64,000 nt of DNA from Berkiella_A sp963976875. GTDB taxonomy: Bacteria; Pseudomonadota; Gammaproteobacteria; Berkiellales; Berkiellaceae. The DNA is taken from assembly GCA_963976875.1 (NCBI GenBank), contig CAXBML010000007.1, positions 62,001 to 126,000 on the forward strand, read 5' to 3'. The translations under genes were made by a program, and so were the position numbers. Of this stretch, positions 34,231 through 43,140 are shown piece after piece; the first letter of the stretch is position 1, and every line of letters begins with the position of its first letter. The notes beneath the pieces are model-generated. The model saw only the letters and a list, made by a program, of their open reading frames with translations, made no database searches and had not been told where the DNA came from.

Positions 34231-35502
34231 TTATGGCCCTTTTAAAGCCACGAATGTGGTTGCCGCGGCCGCAGCTGCTGCCATTGTCACACCCTCTAAT
34301 TTTGTGAATCTTATCGGGTCCGCCATGGGTGCAACAGCCGCCACGGCAACTGCAGCTGCAGGGGCTGCGGCAACTGCGGGAGCCCTTGCAGCTGGTACAT
34401 CGCCCAAGACAGCATGTCTTAACCCTCGTAGCACTTTTATACCGCATAATTTTGCGGTGTATTCCAAAACACTAAAGCCAGCAAAGAAAGTCAAAAACAT
34501 CGGCACATAGCCTGCAACAGTCGCTGCACTTTTCACAAATAAATTGCTACTTTCATTGGCAATCGTGCCCGCAATGCTACTGGGCGCCAAAAGAGCGGTC
34601 CAATTTTTTACCGGTGTCCATATGCCTGATAAGTGCCCTGCCAGCCATTCCATCTGGGGTGCAAAGTATGCTGTGAGTTTAGAGCAGGCTGCGAGGAAGC
34701 GCTGAGGGCTGGTTAAGCTGGGTAAAATTTGCTCCGGCGCCTCGCATGCATCCTTAGCAAATTCTAAAAATCTTTCTGCTTGTGACACAGCCCCAATACC
34801 TAAATTATAAGCTTCTGGTTCCATAGCACCGCCTATACTGGCACCATTATATGGCGTTCGAATACTCGTCCCGATCCTTCCCATGTACCTTAAAAAGGCG
34901 TTGGTCTCATTGCCCACAAACATTCTTCGTGGTGACACAACAAAGCCTTCACTTTCAATTACCTCTTCTATAGCAGGCAAAATTCGCTCAAAAAATGGTC
35001 GGGTAAAAGCGTGAATAGGGCCCCGCATATTCTCATAAAAACCAGCTAATTTTGGACCATGCTCATATATAAACCCGGTTAGTATCTGCACGCCCGTAAA
35101 TATGGAAGCCAATTTTAATAACGCTGTAGTAAAGCTGGCAATGTTTGAGCGCAGTCCAGATATAATTCCCTCATCCCATATACGTGAAAAACAAGTTTTT
35201 GTCGCTTTTAATGCTAATACACTGAGCATCAATAATCCCGGTACTGCAATATAACGTAGTCCCCACTTAATAGGCTCTTGTGCTGCGGTTGCCATTTCAT
35301 AAGCATCATGTTGATTTTCATCCATCATAAACGGGATGAATTTTGGATTAACGCCAGGGTATAACTCTTGATCTGAGTACCCGTTGATAGCTTTTACAAG
35401 CATAGGTGCCCAGGTCGGTGTCCAGGCATAAGGCGTAAGCCACTCAGAAACAGAAAAACTCGACGATGAATTCGATATAGGTAAAGGCATAAGTTGCTCC
35501 AA
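34231..35502 (-). CDS. Unrecognised protein, paralogue B of a tandem pair
   Basis: 423 residues, homologous along its length to the product of 32523-34010: SEWLTPYAW, NPKFIPFMMDENQHDAYE, HGPKLAGFYENMR, HAFTRPFFERILP, MGRIGTS, QILPSLTS. Hydrophobic stretches lie at about 85-100 and 335-355. The last 55 residues are an Ala/Val-rich low-complexity tail. No catalytic motif or known domain is seen. The shared central motifs with divergent tails suggest one functional core with different C-terminal outputs. Function is unknown. Confidence 0.7.
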   Translation of the reverse strand: MEQLMPLPISNSSSSFSVSEWLTPYAWTPTWAPMLVKAINGYSDQELYPGVNPKFIPFMMDENQHDAYEMATAAQEPIKWGLRYIAVPGLLMLSVLALKATKTCFSRIWDEGIISGLRSNIASFTTALLKLASIFTGVQILTGFIYEHGPKLAGFYENMRGPIHAFTRPFFERILPAIEEVIESEGFVVSPRRMFVGNETNAFLRYMGRIGTSIRTPYNGASIGGAMEPEAYNLGIGAVSQAERFLEFAKDACEAPEQILPSLTSPQRFLAACSKLTAYFAPQMEWLAGHLSGIWTPVKNWTALLAPSSIAGTIANESSNLFVKSAATVAGYVPMFLTFFAGFSVLEYTAKLCGIKVLRGLRHAVLGDVPAARAPAVAAAPAAAVAVAAVAPMADPIRFTKLEGVTMAAAAAAATTFVALKGP

Positions 35503-35533
35503 ATATTTTAAACCAATTATTTTTCAGAGTTGA

Positions 35534-35572
35534 AATGTAACGGGGCTCAAAATAAAAAGCAATTTAACTAAG
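35534..35572 (-). promoter_or_regulatory. Promoter of paralogue B with conserved upstream block
   Basis: On the minus strand TTGCTT (35557-35562) and TACATT (35534-35539) are 17 bases apart. The 18 bases at 35555-35572 are identical to 34071-34088 upstream of paralogue A, at a similar distance from the start codon (53 versus 61 bases). Confidence 0.5.
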
Positions 35573-35631
35573 CTACTTTGGGACAGCAGGTTCTTTTTAG
35601 TAAGATGGAAGGTAGGTATAAAGTGACCAGG

Positions 35632-35694
35632 GGGGATTATCCCCTAATAACCAATTGTTTTAAAAGGGATAATTTATTTTCCCCCCTTGGGGAA
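35632..35694. repeat. Cluster of nested inverted repeats
   Basis: GGGGAT/ATCCCC (35632-35644), ATTATCCC with GGGATAAT (35636-35643 and 35666-35673) and TTCCCC/GGGGAA (35679-35694) overlap in 63 bases between the paralogue promoter and the elbB stop. A structured 3' region of elbB (minus strand) or a regulatory site is possible. Confidence 0.4.
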
Positions 35695-35705
35695 TCAAGC
35701 CTTAT

Positions 35706-36362
35706 TTAAGCCATGTTTAACACCGCAGTCACAAGCTTCGTAATGCCCTGCTGGGCTTCGCCAATACGTTCCGCCAACATATAAGCAGGTGTGCTGACCA
35801 CTTTATGGGCTTTGTCTATTACAATGTCTTGGACAAGGCAGATAATATGAGTGCCCCCCATTTTTTCGATAGTTTCTGCAGTCTCTTTATCATTCCCAAT
35901 AGATAGCTGAGTACTTTCGGGATACAGCTTGGGGATCATGGCCGGAGAAATGCAAATAAAGCCTACGGGTTTATTGGCTTGTTGCATTTCCGAGACCAAG
36001 CGAGAAACCTCTGGATTAATTTGCGCTTTTTCACCGGCAAAAGCAAAATCACTTAAATTTTTAGCGGCCCCAAACCCACCTGGAAAAATAACGGCATCAA
36101 CATCCTCTGCCTTGGCCAGCTTTATATCTTGAATATTTCCCCTGACAATACGCGCAGACTCAACCAAGACATTGCGTGTTTCCGTCATTTCTTCACCCGT
36201 GATATGGTTAATCACATGATGCTGGTTGATATTGGGTGCAAAACATTGATAATCCGCACCTGCTTGCTCTAATGTCAGCAAAGTTAACACAGACTCGGTT
36301 ACTTCAGCCCCATCGTAGACACCACAACCAGATAAGATAACGGCTACTTTTTTCATGTTCAT
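35706..36362 (-). CDS. elbB: ElbB/ES1-family glyoxalase-like protein
   Basis: 218 residues of the DJ-1/PfpI superfamily. Seen are VILSGCGVYDGAEVTESVLTLL at the start (family signature), DAVIFPGGFGAAKNLSDFA and a conserved Cys in PVGFICISPAMIP, the nucleophile-elbow position. The E. coli homologue was linked to isoprenoid synthesis and has glyoxalase-like activity; the physiological role is unsettled. It is 12 bases after the disulfide-reductase gene and on the same strand. Confidence 0.92.
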   Translation of the reverse strand: MNMKKVAVILSGCGVYDGAEVTESVLTLLTLEQAGADYQCFAPNINQHHVINHITGEEMTETRNVLVESARIVRGNIQDIKLAKAEDVDAVIFPGGFGAAKNLSDFAFAGEKAQINPEVSRLVSEMQQANKPVGFICISPAMIPKLYPESTQLSIGNDKETAETIEKMGGTHIICLVQDIVIDKAHKVVSTPAYMLAERIGEAQQGITKLVTAVLNMA

Positions 36363-36374
36363 ACTCTTTATATT

Positions 36375-37802
36375 TTAAAATAATTTTAAGATTTTAACTA
36401 ACAACCTAGTTTTCCAGTTGAACAATTTGGGGGCATAGTAACTGTTGACTGCACGCCGATGAATTTGAGATAAAGTTGGATACGCATGGATAGTCTTCGA
36501 TATCTCTGATATTTTCAGCTTTGCCTGTACTGCCAACGTTAATTCAGCGACCAGCTCGCTACACTGCGGCCCAATCAAACTGGCCCCCACAATACGTTTT
36601 TTATGTATCACCAACTTTATAAAGCCCTTTGTAGTACCCTGTGCTATCGCTCTATCATTGTCTGCAAACTCACTGCGTAATATTTGATAGGGTATCTTCT
36701 TTTCTTGCGCTTGTTGTTCTGTTAACCCCACCATCGCGCACTCAGGATGACTAAACACCACCCCTGGCACCGCATGATAATTTGTTTTTTTGCGCGCTTT
36801 AAATAAGCCGTTCGCAATAGCTATTCCTGCGTGATACTCCGCCATATGGGTAAATTTATAGGGTGAATCCACCACATCGCCTACCGCATAGATATTTTTA
36901 TTGGTCGTTTGTAATTTATCATTAACTTGAATGCCCTTGTCAGAATATTTGATGTTGGCTTGTTCACATTGCAGGCTAGCAACATTGGCTCTCCGTCCTG
37001 TTGCCACTAAGGTTTTCTCAAATTGTAAAACTTCTAATTTACCGCATTCAAGTCGCAGTTTTAACGCGACTTGAGTTGACTGTTGCTCTATCTGCTTAAT
37101 TTCGACTTGGGTATAAACCGTAATCCCTTCTTCTATTAAAGCCAGCCTTAAAACCTCACTCACCTCTGGATCAAATGCCATCAATAACCTAGGTTGTGGC
37201 TCAATAAGGGTAACTTGTACCCCCAAACGATGAAACGCTTGCGCCAACTCAACTCCGATTGCACCGCCCCCAATCACCACAAGTGATAGCGGTAAAAATT
37301 TTAAATCAAAGATAGTCTCATTTGTATAATAATCCACTGTCGCTAACCCAGAAATAGGCGGAATAAATGGACTTGAGCCAGCTGCGATAAAAATTTTTCT
37401 ACCCTGATAGGCTTGATCATTCACCGTTACCGTGTGTGGCGACATGAACTGTGCTGCTCCAAAAACAACCTCGGCACCATAGCGCTCAAACCGTCTGGGA
37501 TCATCGTGCTTCTGTATATGACCAATAACCTGATGAATATTTTCTTTAATGGGCTTGTAGGATAAAGGCGCATCCGTAACAGGCAAGCCATACTTTGTCG
37601 CCTGTCTCAATCCCCATATTGTCTCTGCATTGTGAATTAAAGTTTTACTTGGCACACAGCCATGGTGTAAACAATCCCCACCTAAGCGACCGGCTTTTTC
37701 AATGAGCACCGTTTTAAGTCCCAACTGTGCAGCGACACTGGTAATACTCAGGCCAGCTGCGCCGCCCCCAATAACAACAATATCTTTTTTCATTAATTTC
37801 AA
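36375..37802 (-). CDS. FAD-dependent pyridine nucleotide-disulfide oxidoreductase (MerA/Lpd-like)
   Basis: 475 residues. FAD motif GGGAAGLSITSVAAQLG, redox-active CxxxxC in GGDCLHHGCVPSK, NAD motif VVIGGGAIGVELAQAFHRLG, central GDV in NIYAVGDVVDSPYKFTHMAEYHAG, and a C-terminal HAYPTLSQ dimer motif. It lacks the N-terminal and C-terminal Cys pairs of true mercuric reductase, so it is a general disulfide reductase of unknown substrate. The TTG at 37802 has GGAAG at proper distance; the ATG at 37793 is an alternative. Partnership with the TVP38 gene upstream is common in bacteria. Confidence 0.88.
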   Translation of the reverse strand: MKLMKKDIVVIGGGAAGLSITSVAAQLGLKTVLIEKAGRLGGDCLHHGCVPSKTLIHNAETIWGLRQATKYGLPVTDAPLSYKPIKENIHQVIGHIQKHDDPRRFERYGAEVVFGAAQFMSPHTVTVNDQAYQGRKIFIAAGSSPFIPPISGLATVDYYTNETIFDLKFLPLSLVVIGGGAIGVELAQAFHRLGVQVTLIEPQPRLLMAFDPEVSEVLRLALIEEGITVYTQVEIKQIEQQSTQVALKLRLECGKLEVLQFEKTLVATGRRANVASLQCEQANIKYSDKGIQVNDKLQTTNKNIYAVGDVVDSPYKFTHMAEYHAGIAIANGLFKARKKTNYHAVPGVVFSHPECAMVGLTEQQAQEKKIPYQILRSEFADNDRAIAQGTTKGFIKLVIHKKRIVGASLIGPQCSELVAELTLAVQAKLKISEISKTIHAYPTLSQIHRRAVNSYYAPKLFNWKTRLLVKILKLF

Positions 37803-37852
37803 TGGTGCTTCCTTTTGTCAAGCACAATACTATTTTAACCATTGCGGCGGTG

Positions 37853-37980
37853 TGATGAGCGAAGCGAATCAGTTTCTTCTCCCAGTGCTGGGAGAGGGTA
37901 GTTTACTAAGCGACAGTGCAGTAAGCCCGGTAAGGCTTACTGGTGATTGCAGCTTAGCCAACACCCACTAGAGCTTGGCT
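37853..37980. repeat. Partial copy of a dispersed repeat related to 46656-46831
   Basis: The sequence contains a GATGAGCGAAGCGAATC arm, a CTCCCAGTGCTGGGAG palindrome, and an interior with GCAGTAAGCCCGGT and a complementary ACC/GGTTACTG element. All are shared in order with the element at 46656. The right terminal repeat is missing, so this copy looks truncated or decayed. It sits in the gap before the TVP38 gene stop. Confidence 0.65.
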
Positions 37981-37985
37981 TATCC

Positions 37986-38651
37986 CTAAAAATCCATTGT
38001 CTTATAGATTTTAAATTTTTTAACCCCCCAAGGAATGAGACTCACCAGCACTAATAATGCGATGCCCCAGAGTATCTTTATAACAATCCCTTCTTTTTGT
38101 GCCAGAACGGCTTCACCTAAATGCCCTAAGTATGTATAAGCAAAACAACCAGGCAACATAAATACAGCACTCGCAACCATGTAGGGGAGCGTTCTAATTT
38201 TAGTTAAACCTAAAGCATAATTTAACAAATTAAAAGGTATCGCCGGAATTAACCTCACCACCGCAACAAAACGCCAACCACTTGTTGCAATACCTTGTAA
38301 AAGCCATTGTAAACGTTTGCCCGTTTTCTTCGCAACCCAGTCTGACGCTAAGAACCTTGCGATCCAAAAAGCCAAAGTCGCGCCTAGTACAGCCCCTATT
38401 ATATTATAGATTGTCCCTAAAACAGGCCCAAATAAAAAGCCACCGGTCAAAGTCAAAACAGAGCCCGGTAAAAAAAATACGGTTGCCGTAGCATACATAA
38501 TGACAAATAATACAGGCGCAAGTATGCCCGCTTGCTCTACAGTCTCCGACAACTTTGCGATAGAAAAATCGTCTCGTAAATACCACAAACAAAAAGCGAT
38601 GCTGGCAAACAAAAAGGCTATCAAAATCCCTTTGATAATTTTATGGCTCAT
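37986..38651 (-). CDS. TVP38/TMEM64-family membrane protein
   Basis: 221 residues with five to six membrane helices. The VTT/SNARE-associated domain shows FVIMYATATVFFLPGSVLTLTGGFLFGPVLGTIYNIIGAVLGATLAFWIARFLASDW, with the G-x-x-x-G and RFL motifs of the family, then RLIPAIPFNLLNYALG. The family is related to DedA proteins and is thought to act in lipid transport. Its start overlaps the stop region of the next gene upstream by 11 bases; the flavin disulfide reductase follows. Confidence 0.9.
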   Translation of the reverse strand: MSHKIIKGILIAFLFASIAFCLWYLRDDFSIAKLSETVEQAGILAPVLFVIMYATATVFFLPGSVLTLTGGFLFGPVLGTIYNIIGAVLGATLAFWIARFLASDWVAKKTGKRLQWLLQGIATSGWRFVAVVRLIPAIPFNLLNYALGLTKIRTLPYMVASAVFMLPGCFAYTYLGHLGEAVLAQKEGIVIKILWGIALLVLVSLIPWGVKKFKIYKTMDF

Positions 38652-39510
38652 CCTGAGCGCTCATTTGTATTTTTCTCTGTCTTTTCTTAACGGGCCGCAT
38701 TGACCTTAAATTTAAAGGTAATAATAGCATGTGCAATATGGTTTGGTATTTAGCATCTCTATAAGCCTCCTGCCCAAATATAATCTGTTTTTCACCTGTA
38801 AAAGCTTTAGGCCTATAGGTTTTAAATAGTCGGTCCCAGACACTAAGACAAAAGCCAAAGTTAGTATTATAGTCCAATGGAATGTCTGAGTGATGTATGC
38901 GGTGCATATCGGGCGTCACAATAAACCATCGTAACTTAGCCTCCCAATATTTATTGAGACTTATATTGGTATGCGTAAATAAGGCGCCAAAATTGAGTAC
39001 GACCTCAAATATAAACACAGCCCAAACAGGCGCCCCCAAAAATGCCACGGCCAATATTTTAATCGCCATAGAAAATAGCTCTTCTAGGGGATGAAAGCGA
39101 ATGCCCGTGGAGACATCTAGCTCTTTATCCACATGGTGCACTTTATGTAATGCCCAGAGCCACTTGAAACGATGCATTAATCGATGCTGCAAATAAATAA
39201 ATAAATCTAACACAAAAATAGCAATAACCACTTTGAGTACATAAGGCATGTTCAAGTGGTTCAAGATACCCTGATGATCTTTTGCAGCCTGAACAGCAGT
39301 TTGAAGCAGCAGCACCGGAAAAGTCAGACGTATTAATACTTTAGAAGTTGCAGTTAGGGCAAGGTGCCGTCCCCATCGGCCCATTCGCCAACTTTCCCTG
39401 ACCCGCCAAAACCATTTGCCTTCCGCCCAGGCTAATGCTAGAAAAAAACAAGCAAACAAACTAACTCGCAAGTATGCTTCTGATGCCAACAACCACTCTG
39501 TATTAGACAT
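38641..39510 (-). CDS. Fatty-acid hydroxylase/sterol desaturase-family protein
   Basis: 289 residues from the ATG at 39510 (MSNTEWLLASEAYLR); an earlier start at 39555 gives a less natural N-terminus. An integral membrane di-iron enzyme: histidine clusters HRLMHRF, HKVHHVDKE, HTNIS and MHRIHHSD form the eight-His metal site. The family hydroxylates or desaturates lipids or ether bonds; the substrate is unknown. It overlaps the TVP38 gene by 11 bases. Confidence 0.88.
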   Translation of the reverse strand: MSNTEWLLASEAYLRVSLFACFFLALAWAEGKWFWRVRESWRMGRWGRHLALTATSKVLIRLTFPVLLLQTAVQAAKDHQGILNHLNMPYVLKVVIAIFVLDLFIYLQHRLMHRFKWLWALHKVHHVDKELDVSTGIRFHPLEELFSMAIKILAVAFLGAPVWAVFIFEVVLNFGALFTHTNISLNKYWEAKLRWFIVTPDMHRIHHSDIPLDYNTNFGFCLSVWDRLFKTYRPKAFTGEKQIIFGQEAYRDAKYQTILHMLLLPLNLRSMRPVKKRQRKIQMSAQDEP

Positions 39511-39688
39511 GTATACCACTATCCCTAATGAATTATTAAACGTATTATTGCACATACTTATGGCGATCGATATTTAGGTGTTAGCCACACCAACATAAAG
39601 TTAACTAACAAATTTTGGGGGCATACTCAACAAATGCCTTTGAACTTGTTATGATTCACCTCTTAACGATTTATGGAGCTTTTAAACC

Positions 39689-40015
39689 ATGTCTGAATCT
39701 ACAATAAATATCTCTGATGATTCATTTGAACAAGACGTTATCAACGCTGAAGTGCCAGTATTATTGGACTTTTGGGCCGAATGGTGCGGCCCCTGCAAAA
39801 TGATTGCCCCTATACTTGATGAAATTGCCACGGAATATAAAGGCCGCGTAACCGTTGGCAAAATAAATATTGATGATAATCAAGCCACTCCACAAAAATT
39901 TGGTGTTAGAGGCATACCAACACTCATGCTTTTCAAAAATGGGGAGTTAGAAGCCACTAAAGTAGGTGCCGTTTCTAAATCACAGCTAACGGCTTTCTTA
40001 GATAGCAACCTATAA
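39689..40015 (+). CDS. trxA: Thioredoxin 1
   Basis: 108 residues with the active site WCGPCK (Cys33, Cys36), an N-terminal DFWAEWCGPCKMIAP and the cis-Pro GIPTLMLFKNGE. It reduces cytoplasmic disulfides. It sits about 295 bases before rho, as in many gammaproteobacteria. Confidence 0.97.
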   Translation: MSESTINISDDSFEQDVINAEVPVLLDFWAEWCGPCKMIAPILDEIATEYKGRVTVGKINIDDNQATPQKFGVRGIPTLMLFKNGELEATKVGAVSKSQLTAFLDSNL

Positions 40016-40156
40016 CCCCCACACCACCCAAAGTCCATCCCGTGTCGATGAGTTAGAGTTTTATACAAATAGCTATAGCATCTGTATAAAATTTTTGTTA
40101 GGATAACCACCTGCCTAGCTCACCGACTGGGGCAGATTAGACGTTTCAAGGAGTAC

Positions 40157-40195
40157 ATGCTAAATTCAGTCATGTGCACGATCGTAGAGGATTAA
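40157..40195 (+). other. Possible 12-codon leader ORF before rho
   Basis: ATG at 40157 is preceded by AAGGAG and runs 12 codons to TAA at 40193-40195. E. coli rho has a leader peptide (rhoL), so a short translated leader is plausible. However, the ORF is tiny, the Shine-Dalgarno spacing is tight and it lies upstream of the candidate promoter at 40260. Support is weak. Confidence 0.2.
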
Positions 40196-40259
40196 CAGTC
40201 AATCATTTCGAGCAACGATCTGAGCGAGAAGCACTTTTGTTTCTTAAAATCGATCTGAC

Positions 40260-40287
40260 TTTCCATCCCCATTCTTAAATATATAAT
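40260..40287 (+). promoter_or_regulatory. Candidate sigma-70 promoter of rho
   Basis: TTTCCA (40260-40265) and TATAAT (40282-40287) are 16 bases apart, with TATAAT 24 bases before the rho ATG at 40311. The -10 is perfect and the -35 weak. The remaining 40016-40259 holds only the possible leader ORF. Confidence 0.4.
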
Positions 40288-40310
40288 AACTTGCGAATCA
40301 AAATACGCCT

Positions 40311-41570
40311 ATGAATCTTTCTGAACTTAAAAATAAACCAGCTACCGAACTATCTATCTTGGCACGCGACTCTGGCATCGACAACGTTGCCCGCTTACGC
40401 AAACAAGACTTAATCTTTGCTATCCTAAAGGCACATGCCAAAAGTGGTGAAGATATCTATGGAGAAGGTGTTTTAGAACTTCTTCAGGATGGTTTTGGTT
40501 TTTTGCGCTCAGCGACAACATCTTATTTGCCCGGACCTGATGATATTTATGTCTCTCCCAGCCAAATACGACGTTTTAGTTTGCGAACAGGAGATACCGT
40601 CTCCGGAAAAATTCGCCCGCCCAAAGATGGTGAACGTTATTTTGCGCTTTTGAAAGTTAATGAAATTAATTATGAAAACCCAGAGAATGCTCGCAATAAG
40701 CTCTTATTTGAAAATCTTACCCCATTACATCCCGAAGAGCGCTTAAAATTAGAAGTAGGCAATGGGAGCACAGAAGATCTAACTGCTCGTATTATCGATT
40801 TAATGTGTCCTATTGGTAAAGGACAACGTGGCTTAATTGTCTCTCCGCCTAAAGCGGGTAAAACAATGATGTTGCAAAATATTGCAAACTCTATTGCCAC
40901 TAATTACCCTGAGTGTATCCTGATAGTTCTGCTCATCGATGAACGTCCAGAAGAAGTTACCGAAATGGAACGCTCTGTACAAGGTGAAGTTGTAGCTAGT
41001 ACATTCGATGAGCCGCCACAAAGACATGTTCAAGTTTGTGAGATGGTGATTGAAAAAGCAAAACGTTTAGTCGAGCATAAAAAAGATGTCATTATCTTAC
41101 TCGACTCTATTACACGTTTGGCTAGAGCCTATAACACCGTTATCCCTCATTCCGGAAAAGTATTAACCGGTGGTGTCGATGCCGCTGCGCTACAAAAACC
41201 TAAACGCTTCTTTGGTGCCGCCAGAAATGTTGAAGAAGGTGGTAGCTTAACGATTCTCTCTACGGCTCTGATTGATACGGGCTCTAAAATGGATGAAGTT
41301 ATCTATGAAGAGTTCAAGAGTACCGGTAATATGGAGCTACATTTAGATAGACGCATTGCAGAAAAACGTGTTTACCCAGCAATGAATATTAACCGCTCAG
41401 GCACACGTCGTGAAGAAAAGCTCACGTCTTCTGATGAATTACAAAGAATGTGGATATTACGCAAGCTATTACACCCAATGGATGAATTAGCCGCGAATGA
41501 GTTCCTGGTTGAACGTTTGAAATTAACCAAAACCAACGATGAATTTTTTGAAGCCATGAAACGTTCATAG
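40311..41570 (+). CDS. rho: Transcription termination factor Rho
   Basis: 419 residues, the standard length. N-terminal RNA-binding domain (MNLSELKNKPATELSILA; DGFGFLRS), Walker A PPKAGKTMMLQNIA, Walker B VIILLDSITRLARAYN and the Q/R-loop LTGGVDAAALQKPKRFFGAARN are visible. A hexameric RNA-dependent ATPase that ends transcription. A strong intrinsic terminator follows. Confidence 0.98.
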   Translation: MNLSELKNKPATELSILARDSGIDNVARLRKQDLIFAILKAHAKSGEDIYGEGVLELLQDGFGFLRSATTSYLPGPDDIYVSPSQIRRFSLRTGDTVSGKIRPPKDGERYFALLKVNEINYENPENARNKLLFENLTPLHPEERLKLEVGNGSTEDLTARIIDLMCPIGKGQRGLIVSPPKAGKTMMLQNIANSIATNYPECILIVLLIDERPEEVTEMERSVQGEVVASTFDEPPQRHVQVCEMVIEKAKRLVEHKKDVIILLDSITRLARAYNTVIPHSGKVLTGGVDAAALQKPKRFFGAARNVEEGGSLTILSTALIDTGSKMDEVIYEEFKSTGNMELHLDRRIAEKRVYPAMNINRSGTRREEKLTSSDELQRMWILRKLLHPMDELAANEFLVERLKLTKTNDEFFEAMKRS

Positions 41571-41592
41571 CATTCAAGTCTCGACTCTCTTT

Positions 41593-41631
41593 AAAGCCAC
41601 TTGTTAGACTGCAACAAACAAGTGGCTTTTT
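41593..41631 (+). terminator. Rho-independent terminator after rho
   Basis: A perfect 13-bp stem (AAAGCCACTTGTT at 41593-41605 with its complement at 41617-41629), loop of eleven, ending in a T tract, 22 bases after the rho stop. Confidence 0.9.
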
Positions 41632-41669
41632 ATATTTAACCCTAAAAGACTTAAATCACTGTATCCATT

Positions 41670-43136
41670 ATGCCCTACCAAGATCTACGTGAATTTCTCT
41701 CTCAGCTAGAAAGCAATGATCAGCTCAAACGTATTTCTATGCCGGTTGACCCCTATTTAGAAATTACAGAAGTCTGTGATAGGGTCTTAAAAGCAGGTGG
41801 ACCCGCATTATGGTTTGAAAACCCAACTGGCAGCAGCATGCCATTACTCGGCAATTTATTTGGCCATGTGGATAGGGTTGCCCATGCCATTGATAAAACC
41901 TCGCTCAAAGATCTCAAAGAAGTGGGCAAATTATTAGCCTTGCTCAAAGAACCTAAACCCCCAGAGGGTTTTAAAGATGCTATAAAGCATATCCCCTTAG
42001 TCAAAAAGCTCATGAGCATGCAACCAAAGCTTGTGAATAAAGGCCTGTGCCAAAAAAATGTGCTCACCGGCTCAGAGATAGATTTGGGTGATTTTCCTAT
42101 ACAAACCTGTTGGCCGAATGATGCTGGCCCCTTAATCACTTGGGGGCTCGTTATTACCCAAGGGCCCAATCAAAAAAGACAAAATTTAGGCATATACAGA
42201 CAACAGGTCATCGACAAGAATAAAGTCATCATGCGTTGGCTAAAACATCGTGGTGGTGCATTAGATTATCAAGCTTGGTGTCAAAAGCACCCTGATAAAC
42301 CTTACCCTATTGCGGTTGCATTAGGCGCAGATCCGGCCACCACATTGGCTGCTGTAACCCCTATACCTGATACTTTGTCTGAGTATGCATTCGCAGGTTT
42401 GCTAAGAGGTGGTAAAACAGAGCTCTGCCCTGCACTATTACATAAAAACTTACATGTACCCTCCAGAGCAGAAATAATATTAGAGGGTTTTATTTATCCT
42501 GGGGATACCGCGCCAGAAGGGCCATTTGGTGATCACACCGGCTACTATAATGAGGTCGAAACCTTTCCGGTAATGACCATCGAAAAAATTAGCCTGCGGG
42601 ATAATGCGTTTTATCATAGTACCTATACAGGCAGGCCGCCTGATGAGCCTGCTATCTTAGGCGTAGCACTGAATGAAATATTTGTGCCTTTATTACAAAA
42701 GCAGTTCCCAGAAATCATTGATTTTTATTTGCCACCTGAAGGCTGTTCTTATCGCGTTGCTATTGTATCTATACACAAAGCCTACCCTGGTCATGCTAAG
42801 CGCATTATGATGGGCATATGGTCTTTTTTGAGACAGTTTATGTATACCAAAATGATTATTGTTGTGGATGATGATATTGATTGCAGGAACTGGCAAGATG
42901 TTATCTGGGCTGTCTCCACACGCATGGATCCTAAGCGTGATACACTCTTAATGGAAAATACGCCTATAGATTATTTAGACTTTGCCTCACCGCATCCAGA
43001 TTTAGGTAGTAAAATGGGCTTAGACGCGACCAATAAATTACCAGGCGAGAGTACACGGGAATGGGGCGTCCCCATAAAGGCATCTGCAGACGTTAAAGAA
43101 AAAATAGACCGTATTTGGGATCAACTGGGCATATAA
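41670..43136 (+). CDS. ubiD: 4-hydroxy-3-polyprenylbenzoate decarboxylase
   Basis: 488 residues, full length. UbiD decarboxylates the ubiquinone precursor using the prenylated FMN made by UbiX. Seen are YQDLREFLSQLE at the start, NLGIYRQQVIDKNKVIMRW, the catalytic-region APEGPFGDHTGYYN and KIDRIWDQLGI at the end. It is followed after 4 bases by a flavin reductase gene; ubiD-fre pairing is conserved in gammaproteobacteria. Confidence 0.97.
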   Translation: MPYQDLREFLSQLESNDQLKRISMPVDPYLEITEVCDRVLKAGGPALWFENPTGSSMPLLGNLFGHVDRVAHAIDKTSLKDLKEVGKLLALLKEPKPPEGFKDAIKHIPLVKKLMSMQPKLVNKGLCQKNVLTGSEIDLGDFPIQTCWPNDAGPLITWGLVITQGPNQKRQNLGIYRQQVIDKNKVIMRWLKHRGGALDYQAWCQKHPDKPYPIAVALGADPATTLAAVTPIPDTLSEYAFAGLLRGGKTELCPALLHKNLHVPSRAEIILEGFIYPGDTAPEGPFGDHTGYYNEVETFPVMTIEKISLRDNAFYHSTYTGRPPDEPAILGVALNEIFVPLLQKQFPEIIDFYLPPEGCSYRVAIVSIHKAYPGHAKRIMMGIWSFLRQFMYTKMIIVVDDDIDCRNWQDVIWAVSTRMDPKRDTLLMENTPIDYLDFASPHPDLGSKMGLDATNKLPGESTREWGVPIKASADVKEKIDRIWDQLGI

Positions 43137-43140
43137 AGAT

